64,000 nt of DNA from Hermetia illucens (Eukaryota; Arthropoda; Insecta; Diptera; Stratiomyidae), in NCBI RefSeq assembly GCF_905115235.1, contig NC_051855.1, positions 14,126,388 to 14,190,387 on the forward strand, written 5' to 3'. This document shows, one piece after another, positions 1 to 16,570 of this stretch; the first letter of the stretch is position 1, and every line of letters starts with the position of its first letter. The notes under the pieces were generated by a model. That model had not been told where the DNA came from. It searched no databases and worked only from the letters and a program-made list of their open reading frames with translations. The translations under genes and the position numbers were made by a program.

Positions 1-124
1 AACCACTTTGCCCAAATATTCTACACTATGTCTAGATACAATTGAAGCCAGAAAAAAAATCGACTCCCGGGATCCGGCACACGGGATGACCCCCTTAGGT
101 TCCAATTCTATGCATTATTATTAC

Positions 125-1009
125 CGGAATAATCATAACGATGTGGTCCCATCCAACGATACTGTTCACTATCCAATGCAATATCTCCTAAATAGCCATA
201 GCAAATTAAGCTTGCATATAACCGAATCAACCCAATATGGTTGCAAACACTTGACAAATCCAACCCCCGTTTCTGTCCCAGTATGATATGAATAACTGCA
301 GTCTTAACATCAGTGGTTCCATGCAAACAGTAAGCTACAGTATCTGTACTTCCAGCCGGAATCACACCGATAGGTATTCGTAATTTTGGCAAATATGTTG
401 GCCGCTGTGGGTCCAAACTTAAATCTCTCAGCGTTCTTTGCATTAATCCATTAAAAACCTCAGCAAATGTACCATCACCTCCCACACAACAAATTGCATC
501 GTACTGATATAATGCCGGGTTATTTTGTAAAATATCATGAATTTGATTTCCTCGTTGTGAAATTAAACAGCTTATTTCAACACCAGCTAATTGAAAAAGC
601 GGTTTTGAGTACTTCTCAAAAATTTTCAATGCTTGACGCTTCCCGCCATATGGGTTTACAAACATCAAAATATTTTTAGGACGCTTCTGTTGATCAAGCC
701 AATCAGCAAGTGTGTTGTGCCAAGTTTGTATGATTCGGTAATCTGTGTTGTATAATTTCAAAGTATGTTTACGCCAACGATTATGATCTCGTTGACAATT
801 ACTATCACGTTTAGCATAGTAAATATAAAGATAGTTTTTACTCGAATCAAATGTATCAGATGATGTCGATGGCACTGCAGATGTCGGCAATGACGATACT
901 GATGGATTAATACTTATTCTACTACTACTAATATTATTAGATTTATTTCTATTACTGCTACTAGCCAATCGCACGGCCAAAATGTCAATCAAAGGCACTG
1001 TCGTTTTTC
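125..1009 (-). CDS. Cerk: Cerk coding exon 2 (kinase catalytic core)
   Basis: This exon carries the Ser-rich linker and the glycine-rich nucleotide-binding motifs (GGKRQ, GGDGTF). It ends after RYDYS plus one base at a GTAATA donor. Reading past that donor reaches a stop within a few codons, which supports the splice. Confidence 0.88.
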
Positions 1010-1434
1010 CTGAAATTTTTCGAAATGGATTTATCGTGAATTATCTAGAAATCTGCAAAATTGAAACTTTTTATTTATTTAATTTTCAGAATTCCCTGCC
1101 TGATAGTCTCCAATTTGTTCGATGAAACAAATAAAAAAAAAAAAATAAATTTGAAAAAAAAAAACAGAAAAATAGAAAAAAATAAATAAAAATTACCAAA
1201 GGAAACTAAACGAGCAGGCAACAATGAAAATTGTCCGAATAATTCACAAATTTCTAGAAATAAATCCTAACCATTTTTTGAATTCTCTTTCTCCCATACC
1301 AGACTTCCATGATGGAGGAGAACTCGAAATTTTTTATTACTAATTAAAAATGTATTTAGTAGAATGTCATGTTTTTCCTTAATTTCTTCCTGCTGGTGAT
1401 TGGTGTTCAATGTATCCTGTTGTTGATCTTCCAT
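125..1434 (-). CDS. Cerk: Ceramide kinase (CERK), 5' part, two coding exons, partial
   Basis: Ceramide kinase phosphorylates ceramide to ceramide-1-phosphate at membranes. Coding exon 1 is 1434..1272, starting at an ATG (MEDQQQDTLN) and ending in phase 1 before a GT donor. Exon 2 is 1009..125, entered after TTTCAG in the matching phase and ending in phase 1 before GTAATA. The joined reading gives 349 residues. The N-terminal part (HHGSLVWEKE, then GKTTVPLIDILAVRL) matches the start of the PH-like region of CERK. The diacylglycerol-kinase catalytic domain follows, with NPYGGKRQ, CCVGGDGTFAEVFNGL and VIPAGSTDTVAY, and then SEQYRWMGPHRYDYSG, which closely follows vertebrate CERK. An insect-specific Ser/Asn-rich stretch lies between them. 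The remaining C-terminal exons lie beyond position 1. Sphingosine kinase is less likely because the downstream RYDYSG region is CERK-like. The family call is firm; the exon 1 donor (GTTAGG) is somewhat weak. Confidence 0.88.
1272..1434 (-). CDS. Cerk: Cerk coding exon 1
   Basis: This exon encodes residues 1-54 plus one base. Reading starts at the ATG at 1434. The intron is 1271..1010 (262 nt). The phase-1 end joins the phase of exon 2 to give NGKTTVPLID, as expected for this family. Confidence 0.78.
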
Positions 1435-1693
1435 AGTGAGAATTCTTTTCTCAAGAAATAAACTGTTATTTTGTGATTATTTATTCGAAAATATATGTAT
1501 TCTTTTCGATTTTTTATAGTTGGGATCATACTTCATCAATCGTAAATATCTTGCATGTATTTATCTCAAATAATACGGTATTAATTTGTATCAATTTCAT
1601 TTGCTTCATCACAGCGCACTGTAAATATAATGTCAAGGAAAATGGTCCTTTTAATCAGTTACCATCTGAATTTAATAATTTCCTAATTAATTA
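1435..1693. other. Upstream flank of Cerk, no gene seen
   Basis: AT-rich sequence 5' of the Cerk start codon. It may hold 5' UTR and promoter, but I see no diagnostic element. Confidence 0.4.
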
Positions 1694-2771
1694 ACCTATT
1701 CCGTTCGACTGAGACTAGATTTGCTTATAAAGGGATTACTTCCGATGCCATATATCGCAACAGTTTAGGGAGTTAGGCCACTGTAGAAATTTCCAAACGT
1801 AGACCTTTTTGCTGAAAAACTGCTCTAATTGGTTCGGAAAACATCTAAATAATTCTATTTTGGATTTTAGCTTGGTACTTTTCTAACTATGTATAGGTTT
1901 TGACAGTCTAATTCAGAATTTTCCAAACAATTTCAATTAAATAATTAAGTAGTTTTCCGGGGGAAAGACAACTTCAGTAGAAAATGACGTAATTAAAGCA
2001 GTTCAGTGCCCACTTCTCCCTTATTTCGGGTAATTGTTTGAAAGTAATTAGCAATCCCCTAATTTAAAATTCTTAATAATTGATAAGACCTCTCCACTTT
2101 CAGTGGACAGTAATGAGGCTCTACACGAAACGACGAAATTAATTGCAGTCATAAAACAGCAAAGATTGAAGAGATTACATTTTTTCTCAGACCATAAAAT
2201 CAAACAATAATAGAAAATTGATGGGCACCTACGATTTCTCTGACTGTGTAAGCTGCATCCTTATCTAATGGTAAAATGTTGGTATAAAACCTTATAGCAG
2301 AATTTTGAAAATTTTTCTAAATTTGGAATGGAAAATGCCCTATTTGAAATGGAAAATTCTGAAATTGACTTGGAAAAATCCGAAATCAGTTTGGAAAATT
2401 CGGAATTTGTTTGGGAAAATGATCGGAAGAAAATGTTCATCGTAAATTAAAAAATACAAGATACTGCCGCGCACGAAAAAAATACTTCCTCGAAAAAACG
2501 CTGTGTAACCGCCATTTTCGCTTGCATCATTTTGAAAAAAAATAATTTACAACCGTTTATCACATTTACAATTAAGATCTTTTACGAAGTTTGGACTTTT
2601 TTCACTGCCTTGCCGAAAAAAAGACCGGAAATGTGGTTACTTCTTAGCTCATTACAGTCGCCTAATCCCCTAAGCAGTATAAATGCAACTATCAAAGTTT
2701 ACTTTACTTTTTATTATTATTTATTCGATTTTATGAGTAATTTCTCGTAGAGCAACCCGAACGGAATAGGT
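1694..2771. mobile_element. Non-autonomous DNA transposon with terminal inverted repeats
   Basis: The segment is bounded by a perfect 14-bp inverted repeat, ACCTATTCCGTTCG at 1694-1707 and its complement at 2758-2771. More diverged inverted similarity lies inside (about 1761-1785 against 2652-2676, around a TTAGG..GACTGTA core). No transposase reading frame is present. The flanks are TTA on the left and CAA on the right, so a target duplication is not clear. Nested within are GAATTTTCC-type arrays in opposite orientations (about 1912-1935 and 2330-2420). The superfamily is unknown. It is probably a decayed MITE-like element. Confidence 0.6.
2330..2420 (-). repeat. GAATTTTCC degenerate array (copy 1)
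   Basis: About five degenerate units of 20-24 bp (GAATTTTCC plus a spacer such as AAACTGATTTC) read on the minus strand. The same family occurs near 40010-40125 and 51235-51335, with a single unit near 1912. The order of spacer variants is similar between copies, so these are related dispersed repeats rather than chance AT-rich sequence. Confidence 0.65.
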
Positions 2772-2989
2772 CAATAAAAATTGAATTGAACTTATATTCA
2801 AAACATTTCGCATCATACATTGTATCGAAGAATCAGTGCCTCCATGCACAAAAAATAATTTTTGCAGCCTTAAACTAGCAAAATTGATTGATTGATGAAT
2901 TGAAACTAACATGTGGCAACTCAGCTGAAAAAACCCAGTTGGCTTCGAACATTCAACACAATTTCGATCGCCTAGAATCAATAGCGATA

Positions 2990-4320
2990 TATCGAAGTTC
3001 GATAAGGTCATTGGAAAATTGGACACGGTCGCCTTAGCACAGGTGACGGAAACCGTGGAAAATCCTAAATCTGCAGGGAAATATGGGAAGACCAAGCAAC
3101 GTCTTCTAGCCACATTCGGCGCAAGCGATGAGGAGCAGACTCGGAAACGCATTGTAGATAATAGAGTCTCGGAGGCGTTTTTGGCCCCTTTGTGGTTAGA
3201 CCGTCTACCAGTAAGAATACAGTCAACACTGGCAGCTTCAAATACCTCGTCCCTTGGCAATGTAGCAACTGCGGCCGATTGCATTGTAGAGGTCAACAAG
3301 CCAAGACCATAAACTTTATCGTATAGCCGACTAAAAGCCAGCCGGTAGAAACCACGGAAATTTCAGCAACATCACATAACCATAAGAGGCCCCCTGGTAT
3401 ATGAACGAGCACGCCGATTGACGCCAGACAAATTAAAAATGCAACAACAATAGTTCGAGTTCATGTTAAACAGAGGATTCTGCCGGCCGTCGTCGAGTCC
3501 TTGGACAAGCCCCTTACCTTTGGTGTCGAAGAAAGGAGGCTAACGACATCATGGTCAAACTCGCTGATAAGAAAATCTTTACAAAATTGGATTTAGTACG
3601 CTCATTCCACCACAACCCAACAGCAAAACAGGACTTTCCTGAGGCAGCGTTAATAACGCCCATCGGGCTCTAGGAGTTCGTGGTAATGACCTTTCAACAC
3701 TTCATGGATGAGGTACACTCACAGTGACCAAGGATTAAGGAACACAGTTTAAGTGAACCTTTTTCTAAGCCCCAACAAAGCGAATGGACTGTCAAAGAAG
3801 CCGCACAACCAACTATCACACCGCAGCGAACGGAATGTTGGAAGGCTAATGTGCCACGAGCAGAACCCAACGTGGACGGATGTACTCCCAACGGCTTTAC
3901 TTGGATTAGGGAATAGTTACAAGGACGACATTGAAGGATCCAGTGTGGAGATGCTCTATGGGTCAACCCTTACGCTTCCAAGGGAATTCATAGCGTCCGA
4001 AGATAAACACATTGAGCTGGACGCCTTCATCCAGTGCGGAGATGCTCTATGGGTCAACCCTTACGCTTCCAAGGGAATTCATAGCGTCCGAAGATAAACA
4101 CATTGAGCTGGACGCCTTCATCGAGCAACTTCGAGAAACAATGCGAAAAATTCGTCCCGTGCAAGCAGCACATTATTTTCAACGTAAAGTTTTTCGAAGT
4201 AAGAGTTTGGAAACTTGCATTCATGTTCTTCCTCGAGTGGACTCAGTCCGCAAATCGCTAGTTCAACCATATTCTGGACCTCATAAGATCCTCAGAAGAC
4301 TATCCCAAGTAGTATAGAAA
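2990..4320 (+). mobile_element. Ty3/gypsy LTR retrotransposon fossil (gag, RT and integrase pieces)
   Basis: An old, heavily broken element. A gag-like piece lies at about 3005-3310 (capsid-type LWLDRLPVRIQSTLA). A short reverse-transcriptase piece lies at about 3480-3700, and an integrase C-terminal region with a GPHKIL motif at about 3780-4317. There are many breaks, long internal losses and an internal direct duplication, and no LTRs were identified. The order gag-RT-integrase on one strand agrees with a single ancient insertion. Confidence 0.75.
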
Positions 4321-7300
4321 AACTGACATCCGATGAAAAGGAAATCAACCGAATCGATTTTTTTTTATCGCGGGGATGCATAGATCGTTAGTCTATGAAT
4401 ATGAATCAACATTTGAAATGTAGAGCCTTTTTTTGCATAATTCGTGAAAAAAGTGATAAAAATTGGAATTTTTCTTTTGACCAACGGCAAAATTTTTGAT
4501 TTTAATTATTTTCGGTTGCAGTGAGGTTCACATTTTTAGAAAATAAGTTAATTATGCAAAATTAAAAGCGTTTTGGTTTCAGATATACATTGGAGTCGCT
4601 ACACTCTAGTTATGACCTTCAGCGGAATATGGTCATGAAACTTTTATTTTTGGCTTGAACTTTTCAAAAGAAGGTTTTTTAGGAATATGGGTAATATAAT
4701 GTCCAAATTTGATCAAGTTCCGAATAATTCTCCCCATGAAAGAAAACGTCAGAAAAGTAAGTGAAAAAAAGGTCTTCTAATGTAGTCTTCACCTTAAATG
4801 CCAGTGCATTAGCATCATAGAAAAATTCTCTTAAATGCATTTTGTTACCCACTATACAAACCCGGTCAAGTGTACCCATCAATCGTAATTATTTATCAGA
4901 ATGACGATTGTGGAATTTCAATTTTTTGATTATCAAAATCAAATCTAATCTAATCATGTGGGGGTTACAGTACATCATCTCTGAAGCCTGAATGTATTAT
5001 AAATCACTGCCACTTGTTTTATTACCCTGATTAATGTTTGTACTACTATAATTTTATCACCGGGTGGATGGCTAGATGGGGGGCTAAGTTCATCAAATGA
5101 CTTGTTAATAAGGCCAACATAAATGTTCAGGTATTAACAATACAATGCAACTTAAGCTAGAGCAAGCTAGATAAGGATGGAAGTGTGAAAATTGTGTAAT
5201 GATTTATGCATTGCTTGCTCAATTTTTGCATTCTAAGCACTCAGATTTCTTGGTAATACGTGCGGTATTACTCTTGTTTGTACTTTTTCACAAAGTTCTA
5301 TTGCAAGTACTGTGGTTCCATCAGTGGGGAAAAACGGAGAGTAGTACATTCATAGTTCTATTTCTTTATGAGTTGCATTTGCTGCCTTGGGAAGAGAAAG
5401 CAAAATAAAGAAACCTGGACCCCGTGAAGCATCAAACTTCGGACAGGCGCACTGGAGGCATACTATAGCTTCTCTTTGTATTGACAACACGAACAGCTGA
5501 CTAATTTCTAGCTGAACTTCTAGACCTATTCAGTTATTTTTGAAATTTCAAAGAGGGATAACTTATGCATGTGCGAAATGTTTGGAACTGCTTTTTTTCT
5601 TAAGTAGGAACAACAGTCTCAACTTACATTCATTAGGTTTATTGCATGCAATCCTTGAATCCTGATATAGTAACGACAGAGAATGGTGTACTCTTCGGCA
5701 ACTCTCTACATAATAACACTCGGCAATATCAAACACAACGCATTTTTTTTTTTTCTAAAACAAAAACTTAATAAAATTTTCCCGCGAAACTATATATCGA
5801 CCTAAAGCAATTCCATGCTCTTGATTACTAGATGCACGTTTTTTTTATCCGAACGATAGTCGTTTATGTCCATTTTGACCTAGAGACATTTATTGTCTCG
5901 TATGACGAAACGACAGCAATTTTCCCACGATTGCGCTTAGCTTTTCCAGTATCGTAATTCTCCTCCATACACTTGCCCAGCTGATGCGGCAAAAAGCACT
6001 TCTGAACTATGGACAGCAAATATTCACACAAAACCCAATACTCCTCCACTTAACCTCGAGAAGAGCGCACAAGTAACACTTTTGAATTTTTACTAGATGA
6101 AAGAAGACTGGAAAACATCAACAAAACCAGCAGAAAAAAAAGTATCTTGGAACGGTAGAAAATATCTTATAACTTCATTTCATACACATTTCATGGACTA
6201 GACTGGAACTCGACTAACTTTTAGGTAAAATCATCGACTTTTATGGTTCTTTGGTCTCCTAAGAAGTTGTGTAAACCACCTGCGAGTTGTAATCATTCAG
6301 GTTTAAATAAAAATTATCACAACAACAACAACAAGCTAGTTTTCCAAGGCTGTAGTGAATGTAACAGAGAGGGTAGTCGAAGCCGCTATAGCACCAAGTA
6401 CCAAAGATCAACTTCAGGCGAATCAAATAAATACAATAAGCAAAATGAACAAAAAAAAATACAATCCCAGATTAGTCATTTTACTTCAAAACTTCGTTTG
6501 GAATGTATATATGTTGGTGAGGTCGCCACCAATCAAACGAAAGATATATTATACATATATGGGGTCTCGTTTAGCACAGAAATTGGAGATCAATGAAAAT
6601 CACTTGGAATGTATAGTTGATCTACTGGAAATATTAAAATATACTGGTTGAAAACCATCTCTATAGTTCCAAAATTTTATAAGATTTTCATACGAAACAA
6701 ACCATAATTTACTAATTTTCAAAATAGGGAAAATATCACCAAAAAAAGATAAAATATAACCAAAATACAGATTCAATTTCTGATAATTGTTATCCTAATC
6801 AAAATTTCGAAAACTCCTTTAACAAACCACCTTGGCGTCCTTCCACCCTAATAACCCAAAAATTGTATCTTTCTGGAAATATATAAATATAATTATTCCT
6901 TCCTGCACATTGCTTCAACTGAAGTATTAAGAAAATATAAATCACATATCTTTTATCGATACACAAACATTGCAATCAATAAGATAATGAAGTTTATGGT
7001 AAAGCGACACTCACTTTATCATATGAGAAATAAAGATAATAACTTTATCTGTAGATTCTTATTTCATATAATGTAAACGTGCATGGAATAAACATATGTT
7101 TGGATAAATAAACAATTGTTAGCGAAAAATGCAGTGAAAATGACTTTTATTCATACCAACTACGTATGGCAAATATATCCAACGACAAAAAAAAAGTTGC
7201 AATTGAATTTCTTTTTCAAATGTTCCCTCTGCCGGGGATTTCCCGAAAGATTGCTGTGATAAGTATAAAACAAATATTTTAAGGATTCCTCAAGTTGTCT

Positions 7301-8189
7301 TCTTGCACTTGACAAGCGTGTGGAGTAAGCGTCTTTCGTAAAGATAGATAAGATCAAATCGGAAGATTTGGATAAAAATAAGACTAGACAGCGTGTTAAT
7401 GCGCAGGTCGGGTAGGTGAGAGAAAAACACCCACCCGTGGACAAAAATGGCTATGGGCAGGACATCAAGAATAAGAAACCAACATCGAAGAAGAAAGGAG
7501 ACGGAAAGATACCTCACAAACTGTTCATTCATTAGTTCATAGCGGGGTGAATACACGTGATCGGCAGATATCGCAGGATCTAGTGCTTGATCCATTTAGG
7601 AGAAATTCCACGATCCTGCGGTCTCCCCCGTTGGCAAAGGAAGGAAATCAAAGAAGCTTCCGGAAGGTTAATAAATACGAAAGTGCCAGCAGGGAAAACT
7701 AAGCAGAGGAACAGTGTCAGAAATAGGACGATAAAAATGCCTCGAAGAAAGTAAGCGTCACTCAGACAACACAAGTGACACCCCCTCAAAATCCAAAGGG
7801 CGGTTAGCTTGAAAAGAGGAGTAAAGGGGAAGCGAATGATTCTTTCGGATCCTCGCAGGACGCGAAAAGGCAAAAAGGTCTCTCACCGGCAGCCAAGGCC
7901 TTATATATCATTTTGCAGCGCAAACCCTCTCTTATCAGCAGTGAACACTAGTTCCGCTCCTTTCCTCGAAATTCTCAATGACGAAGCGTTTAAAGCTTAT
8001 TACTTTGCGGACACAGATTATCTTCGTTCCTACAAAGAGGAAAATAACTAGTGAAATCTTTGATCATTTGGGTTGGCTCGCACCGGCGTAATCGGGAAGA
8101 AGATCACTCTGTCGCGACTGGAGAAATGCGGGGCAGCCCTTCTTTCCAGACTCATCGAGAAAACATGCCTATTCTACCAAGCACCCAGC
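4321..8189. other. Intergenic region without a recognisable gene
   Basis: AT-rich DNA with only short reading frames (all under about 120 codons) that have no recognisable motif, repeats of single bases and scattered poly(A)/poly(T). Some segments (about 7250-8050) are richer in GC and may be decayed transposon, but I cannot assign a family. Confidence 0.4.
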
Positions 8190-8690
8190 AGAGGTTCAGG
8201 ATAAATTACTCACGATTACTGCATGGTACAGGCGCTGGAAGTACCAACAAGCTACAAGGTACATATCCGTCACCAAGAGAGACAATGCAGAAAGGGGGAT
8301 TCCAGTCAATAAGTGCAGTAAATTGCTCGAACTATGGTCGATGTTGGCCAGCGTTGACATACTGTGGGTTGGAGGCCGATTAAGGAATGCTGATCTGAGT
8401 TATGGCCAACGGCACAACGTAATTCTTCCTTCAAATCATCATTTCACAGACCTACTCATAGATAGGGCACACAAAGAACCAAATACTTGACTGTTAGAGG
8501 ACTACAAATAGTAAGAAATCGCCTCCGTCATTGCATCACGTATTTACGCTAAAGGCAGGACGGTCATACTCATGATTAATCTTCCTCGAAGTAGGGTCAG
8601 TCCATCGAAACCACTCCAACATGTGGGTGTTGATTATGCAGGCCCACTAGATATCAGAAGGAAGAAGAAGAGAGGCGTGCTGAGCATATG
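8190..8690 (+). mobile_element. BEL/Pao LTR retrotransposon fossil (RNase H-integrase junction)
   Basis: Pieces resemble the region leading into integrase of BEL/Pao elements: a GGRLRNADLSYGQRHNVILP-like stretch near 8370-8425, then PSKPLQHVGVDYAGPL near 8600-8655, which is the typical start of the integrase core. The copy is broken several times, has no LTRs in view and is old. Confidence 0.75.
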
Positions 8691-8870
8691 GACATATAGC
8701 AGGGGCTTGCAAGGGGCAGGACAGAAGCATTTTGTATTACAAGTGTGGCGAACGCGGACACAAAAGCGAAGACTTGTGATTCGGCAAGGTTCTGCGCCCT
8801 CTGCAAGGACCGTGGTCTTCAGGAAAAAGATGTGGCTCATATTCCCGGTGGGTTTTTGAGGTGCAAAATC
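8690..8870 (+). mobile_element. LINE ORF1 zinc-knuckle fragment (R1-like)
   Basis: Two overlapping frames together show a CCHC-type region: CGERGHKSEDL near 8745 in one frame and TCDSARFCALCKDRG, then EKDVAHIPG, from about 8770 in another. This wording is typical of the nucleic-acid-binding protein (ORF1) of R1-clade non-LTR retrotransposons. The frame changes once inside the motif, so it is a dead fragment. It abuts the BEL/Pao remnant, so one element was inserted into the other or they are juxtaposed by deletion. Confidence 0.6.
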
Positions 8871-10069
8871 AAAATTGTTAGATACGGATTATCAAAGTAT
8901 ACTAGATACTTGAATAATTCAACTGTATCTTTTCCGTTCATAGTATCTTGATTTTAAAAGTTCAAAGCAGACAAGAAGTTATATCCCTGTGACTACGTTT
9001 ACATGTCCGTGAATTTTAATATGAAAGCTTAATCTGTTCCCCTTGACATAAAGATACAATTCGTATCTAGATAATCAACTGTAAATTTCTTCTTATATCC
9101 AGTTCTGGCAAGACTCGATACGGTTGGAAAAGAGCGCATCAGACAGGGGAAATTCGTAATGCTATAGCATGAGACAAAGTGTGTACTCCGTCAGGAGAGA
9201 ATCAGGGTATGAGCAGACAGACAAAGTGAAACTACATGAATTTTTATGAGAACGGTTCACGATATATTAGTGCGCAGTACCACTATTGCTGTTGGTCCCT
9301 ATATTTTCCGTTCCGGTTTTCTTTGCAATAGTACTTGGGGAAAACGTGTATACAGATATCTATGTAAATTTTTCGAGAAGTAAAATTTGAAGGTTGAAAT
9401 ACTTTCCATTCGAGCCTTAGTTCTAATGCTCCCTGTTCGATACCTGTCTTGGTGTTTTCGTCATTGTTGTCATAGTATTGTTCGTGCGAAATAAAATAAA
9501 TTCATAATAATACCTGATAGAAAAAAAAAGTATTATTTAAAAGCTATGAACCAAATGGAAAATTTTGGAAAGATCCCACTGAGCGAGTGAGTGAGTTGAG
9601 TTATGTGGATCAGTGAATTCGGTGCAAGCATTACAGTACATATTATCATATTGTAGTATTAAATATTGCGTAACCGAGACCGTACATACGAAAACTCGAA
9701 CCAAAATAAATTATAAAATCAAAGAGCTGCCTAATTCTGGGGCAAGGTAAAACCGAGAGAAATAGTATCGGTTCAAATCTAAACGTGAATAAGTGACAAT
9801 ACTTTGTATCGGAAGGGTTAACAGGCAAACGCATTCCGGCAGGTACATAGGTTCCTACCTAAAATTAATCAGATATTAAAAAGATAAATCGATTTGACAT
9901 AATAAAAGGGGTGAGCACAGTCCACCCCATTCTTCATTTTTATCTGAAACTTCATAGGGAGCAATTCTTATCAATTTACATTTTTCTTTATTCCAGTGAT
10001 AATTTCTAGCATAATTTTTTGCTAGATAAATTCCATTCAACGTACAGAAAAGACCGACAAAAAATAAAC
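8871..10069. other. Upstream region of the P5C dehydrogenase gene
   Basis: AT-rich, with no supported reading frame. The last few hundred bases should contain the promoter and 5' UTR of the gene starting at 10070; no clear TATA/Inr arrangement could be defended. Confidence 0.4.
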
Positions 10070-13966
<3,897 letters not shown>

Positions 13967-16300
13967 GTTGTCTCCAACAACCAGCGAAGTACTGATCCAA
14001 TTTTTTAAAATAGAGCAAAGTGTATACACAACACAAGACACCTTACGTTTTTTTTCATTTGATAGTTAACGCAATGATGGTGGTCTGCATTGTGTTCTGA
14101 AATGAATTCAACGAAAGTGAATAGTGAGACCTTCGAAAATTTAGTTCTCTTCAGAAACCAATGAAGTACTAATCCGAGACAAAATTCAGTTCATTTTTTT
14201 TTGGCGAAGTTCAAAATTAACTAATGTTGTATATAGATCTACTTTGGTTTTTTATAGGTTTCATAATTATATAATATTGTGGAGAGTAATGCAGTAGGCG
14301 AAAAAAAAAATGAAAAGTGAATTGATCCTTAAAAACACCTAAATTTCGCTCCCATTTGTTAAGGTAAACCTAGTTAGGCTGGATCAGATCAGTACACATT
14401 CGACTGCACCACATCTTCTAACTAAGAGAACTAAGCGGCTCAGTGGCTAAGAAGAATAACAACGGAGACGATTCTGACACATTCCTTCCGAACGAAAAAA
14501 AAAAACTAAAACCAAAAAACTCAAGTACTGGGAATATTAAAATTGTTACTTTTCTGTCCAAGAAGTTTTAACTCTTTAATTTCCGAACCCTAAAAATTTT
14601 TCACACAAATCTGCAGAAATCGAAACAGAATACTCTAAAAAAATGAATATTATTATCGATCAGTGAGTTAGCACTTGACTATGTTACCATATTTGTTACC
14701 GTGCATAAATTGTAATTGAGAAAATATTTTTATCTGATATGAATGAAGAGGAAATGATAGAGAAAAACTTATACACTGTATAATTTTTTAGTGAAAGCTA
14801 TCTCCAATTGTTTGATATTACCGAAATAAGAGCCGGACAAAAATAGGAATCTCAATGAAAAATCTCACTATGTCCGATTCTTCGATATAACTAAAACGAG
14901 AAAACGACAAAAATGGAATCTCAATGTCCGTTCCTAATTTATAAATGTTTTTTTTTTTTAAGTTTCTTTGTCCATTTTGAAGCATTCGAATTAATTTCTT
15001 TGTTAACATTAAAGTATTTGCTGATATAGTTTAAATTATGTATTTTGTTAATTCATCTTCTGCCATAAATTTTAGTTTTAGTATTTAATTCATCTTCGTT
15101 TCATAGTAGTAATTAAATTATTTCGATTATTTATATGAATGGACTCTGGAAGGAGAAGGCCTTTCTTCCACATTTCGATATGAATGTGGATATACTTTCT
15201 TTTTGAAATACTGTGTATATATTTGAATGTTTTTAAAACTTCTGTTGGAAGCAAAACAAAATTAAGACAAATTGAAGTAATTATTTCGAACTAAAAGACT
15301 TCAAATAAATATTCAATTGAAAGATACTACACTTCAAGTGGGAAAAATTCCAGAGAAAAAGCCTACTAGGTACTTTATAAGTATGAACTTGATCCAAAAC
15401 AAAAGTCGAATTAGTCAAAGGGGCTGTGAATATAAAGAAAATGTGAAAAAAAATTATCTATATTTGAAACAATCTAAAAAAAGCCCGCGAAATAAAGCAG
15501 AGAATGAATATATGAAAAAAAATAAATCTCTCTCCAAACTATACACCCAAAATTATCTGGAAATTTTTGCATTTACTTCTTTCTTCCTATTTTCATTTTC
15601 CTTCCTGCCAGGAGTTTCTCTAAATTGTATTATTCCCATGAAATAGGACACAGAATTCAGATATTTTGCTGTATATAGTTTAGATATTTATCACGGGCTA
15701 TACATCTGATAACATCATTTAAAACCACGCTGCACGAAAGAAATGTTAAACCGATTAGTTTAGAACTTTGAAATTGAACAAATAAACAATGTGTTTCCCA
15801 AAAAGAAAATCTTAGATACGTTGATATCAAGAAAAAGAAAAGATGGGGAGAAATCTGATTAGAACAGAATAGAAGAGAAAGGAAAAAAAAAATAAACTTT
15901 GCAATTTTTTAGGAGAAATTTACCAACAGTTTTAGTATTTGGACAATATCACACTCATGAGTATATAAGAATAAGTTAATTGACAGACAGGAAATTGTTG
16001 TAAATTAAAACATAAAAAAAAAAATAATTGTGCTGAGAAAATGGTCTTTCACTTCATTGTACGTAAGTAAATACTGAGTTACGAATCTGAGATGAGTAAA
16101 AGCAACTTGCGTGCCGGATGCACGCCAATGCGAATCACTGTAGCTTCTGTTTCTCACTTTAAGTGCAGGATGGAGTCAAGAAGGGTGAGAAAACTCAACG
16201 AGAAAACTGCAACGTCGAAGAAACGTGAATAATTAAAATAAAATGAATTATATTATCATAAAAGCAACAAATAGTAAAAAGTACACCATTCTGTATACGT
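13967..16300. other. P5CDh1 3' flank, no further gene
   Basis: Very AT-rich. Contains the 3' UTR of P5CDh1 and several AATAAA hexamers (for example near 15304 and 15779), too many to pick one. A 109-codon frame at 15317-15646 is Lys/Asn-rich and has no family features. Confidence 0.4.
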
Positions 16301-16570
16301 GCAGGTTGCAGGTAGTTCTTGACGGATTCTTCCACTAACCTACCACTGGCCACTACCACCAGCGCCCCTTTAGGATCACGAAGGCGCTCAATCCAACGCT
16401 CCTACGGTTCCTACTCCGCTCACTGATAGGCTGTTTCAGAAGTTATTCATCGACCTTACTGGGACGTAACCACAAAGTAAGTCGGGAAACGTCGTAGCTA
16501 TCGTTGCGCTTGATCACTCCTCGAAATTCGTTTTCGTGGAGCCGATCCAACGCTTCATGGCTGAAAGTAT
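16300..16570 (+). mobile_element. LTR retrotransposon integrase fragment (Ty3/gypsy-like)
   Basis: A stretch reading roughly KLFIDLTGT..SGNVVAIVALDHSSKFVFVEPIQRFMAES resembles the start of a retroelement integrase core (first catalytic Asp region). It is short and broken, with no LTRs. GC-richer DNA continues to about 17100 and may belong to the same old element, but I cannot read it. Confidence 0.55.

Noticed and set aside
8-286. 92-codon plus-strand frame over the Cerk gene
   Set aside because: Lies opposite the Cerk exon and intron and has no family features; a shadow.
7160-7873. Overlapping minus-strand frames
   Set aside because: Several unrelated frames of 90-100 codons with hydrophobic content but no family; not supportable as genes.
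15317-15646. 109-codon frame downstream of P5CDh1
   Set aside because: Lys/Asn-rich, in AT-rich 3' flank, no motif; likely chance.
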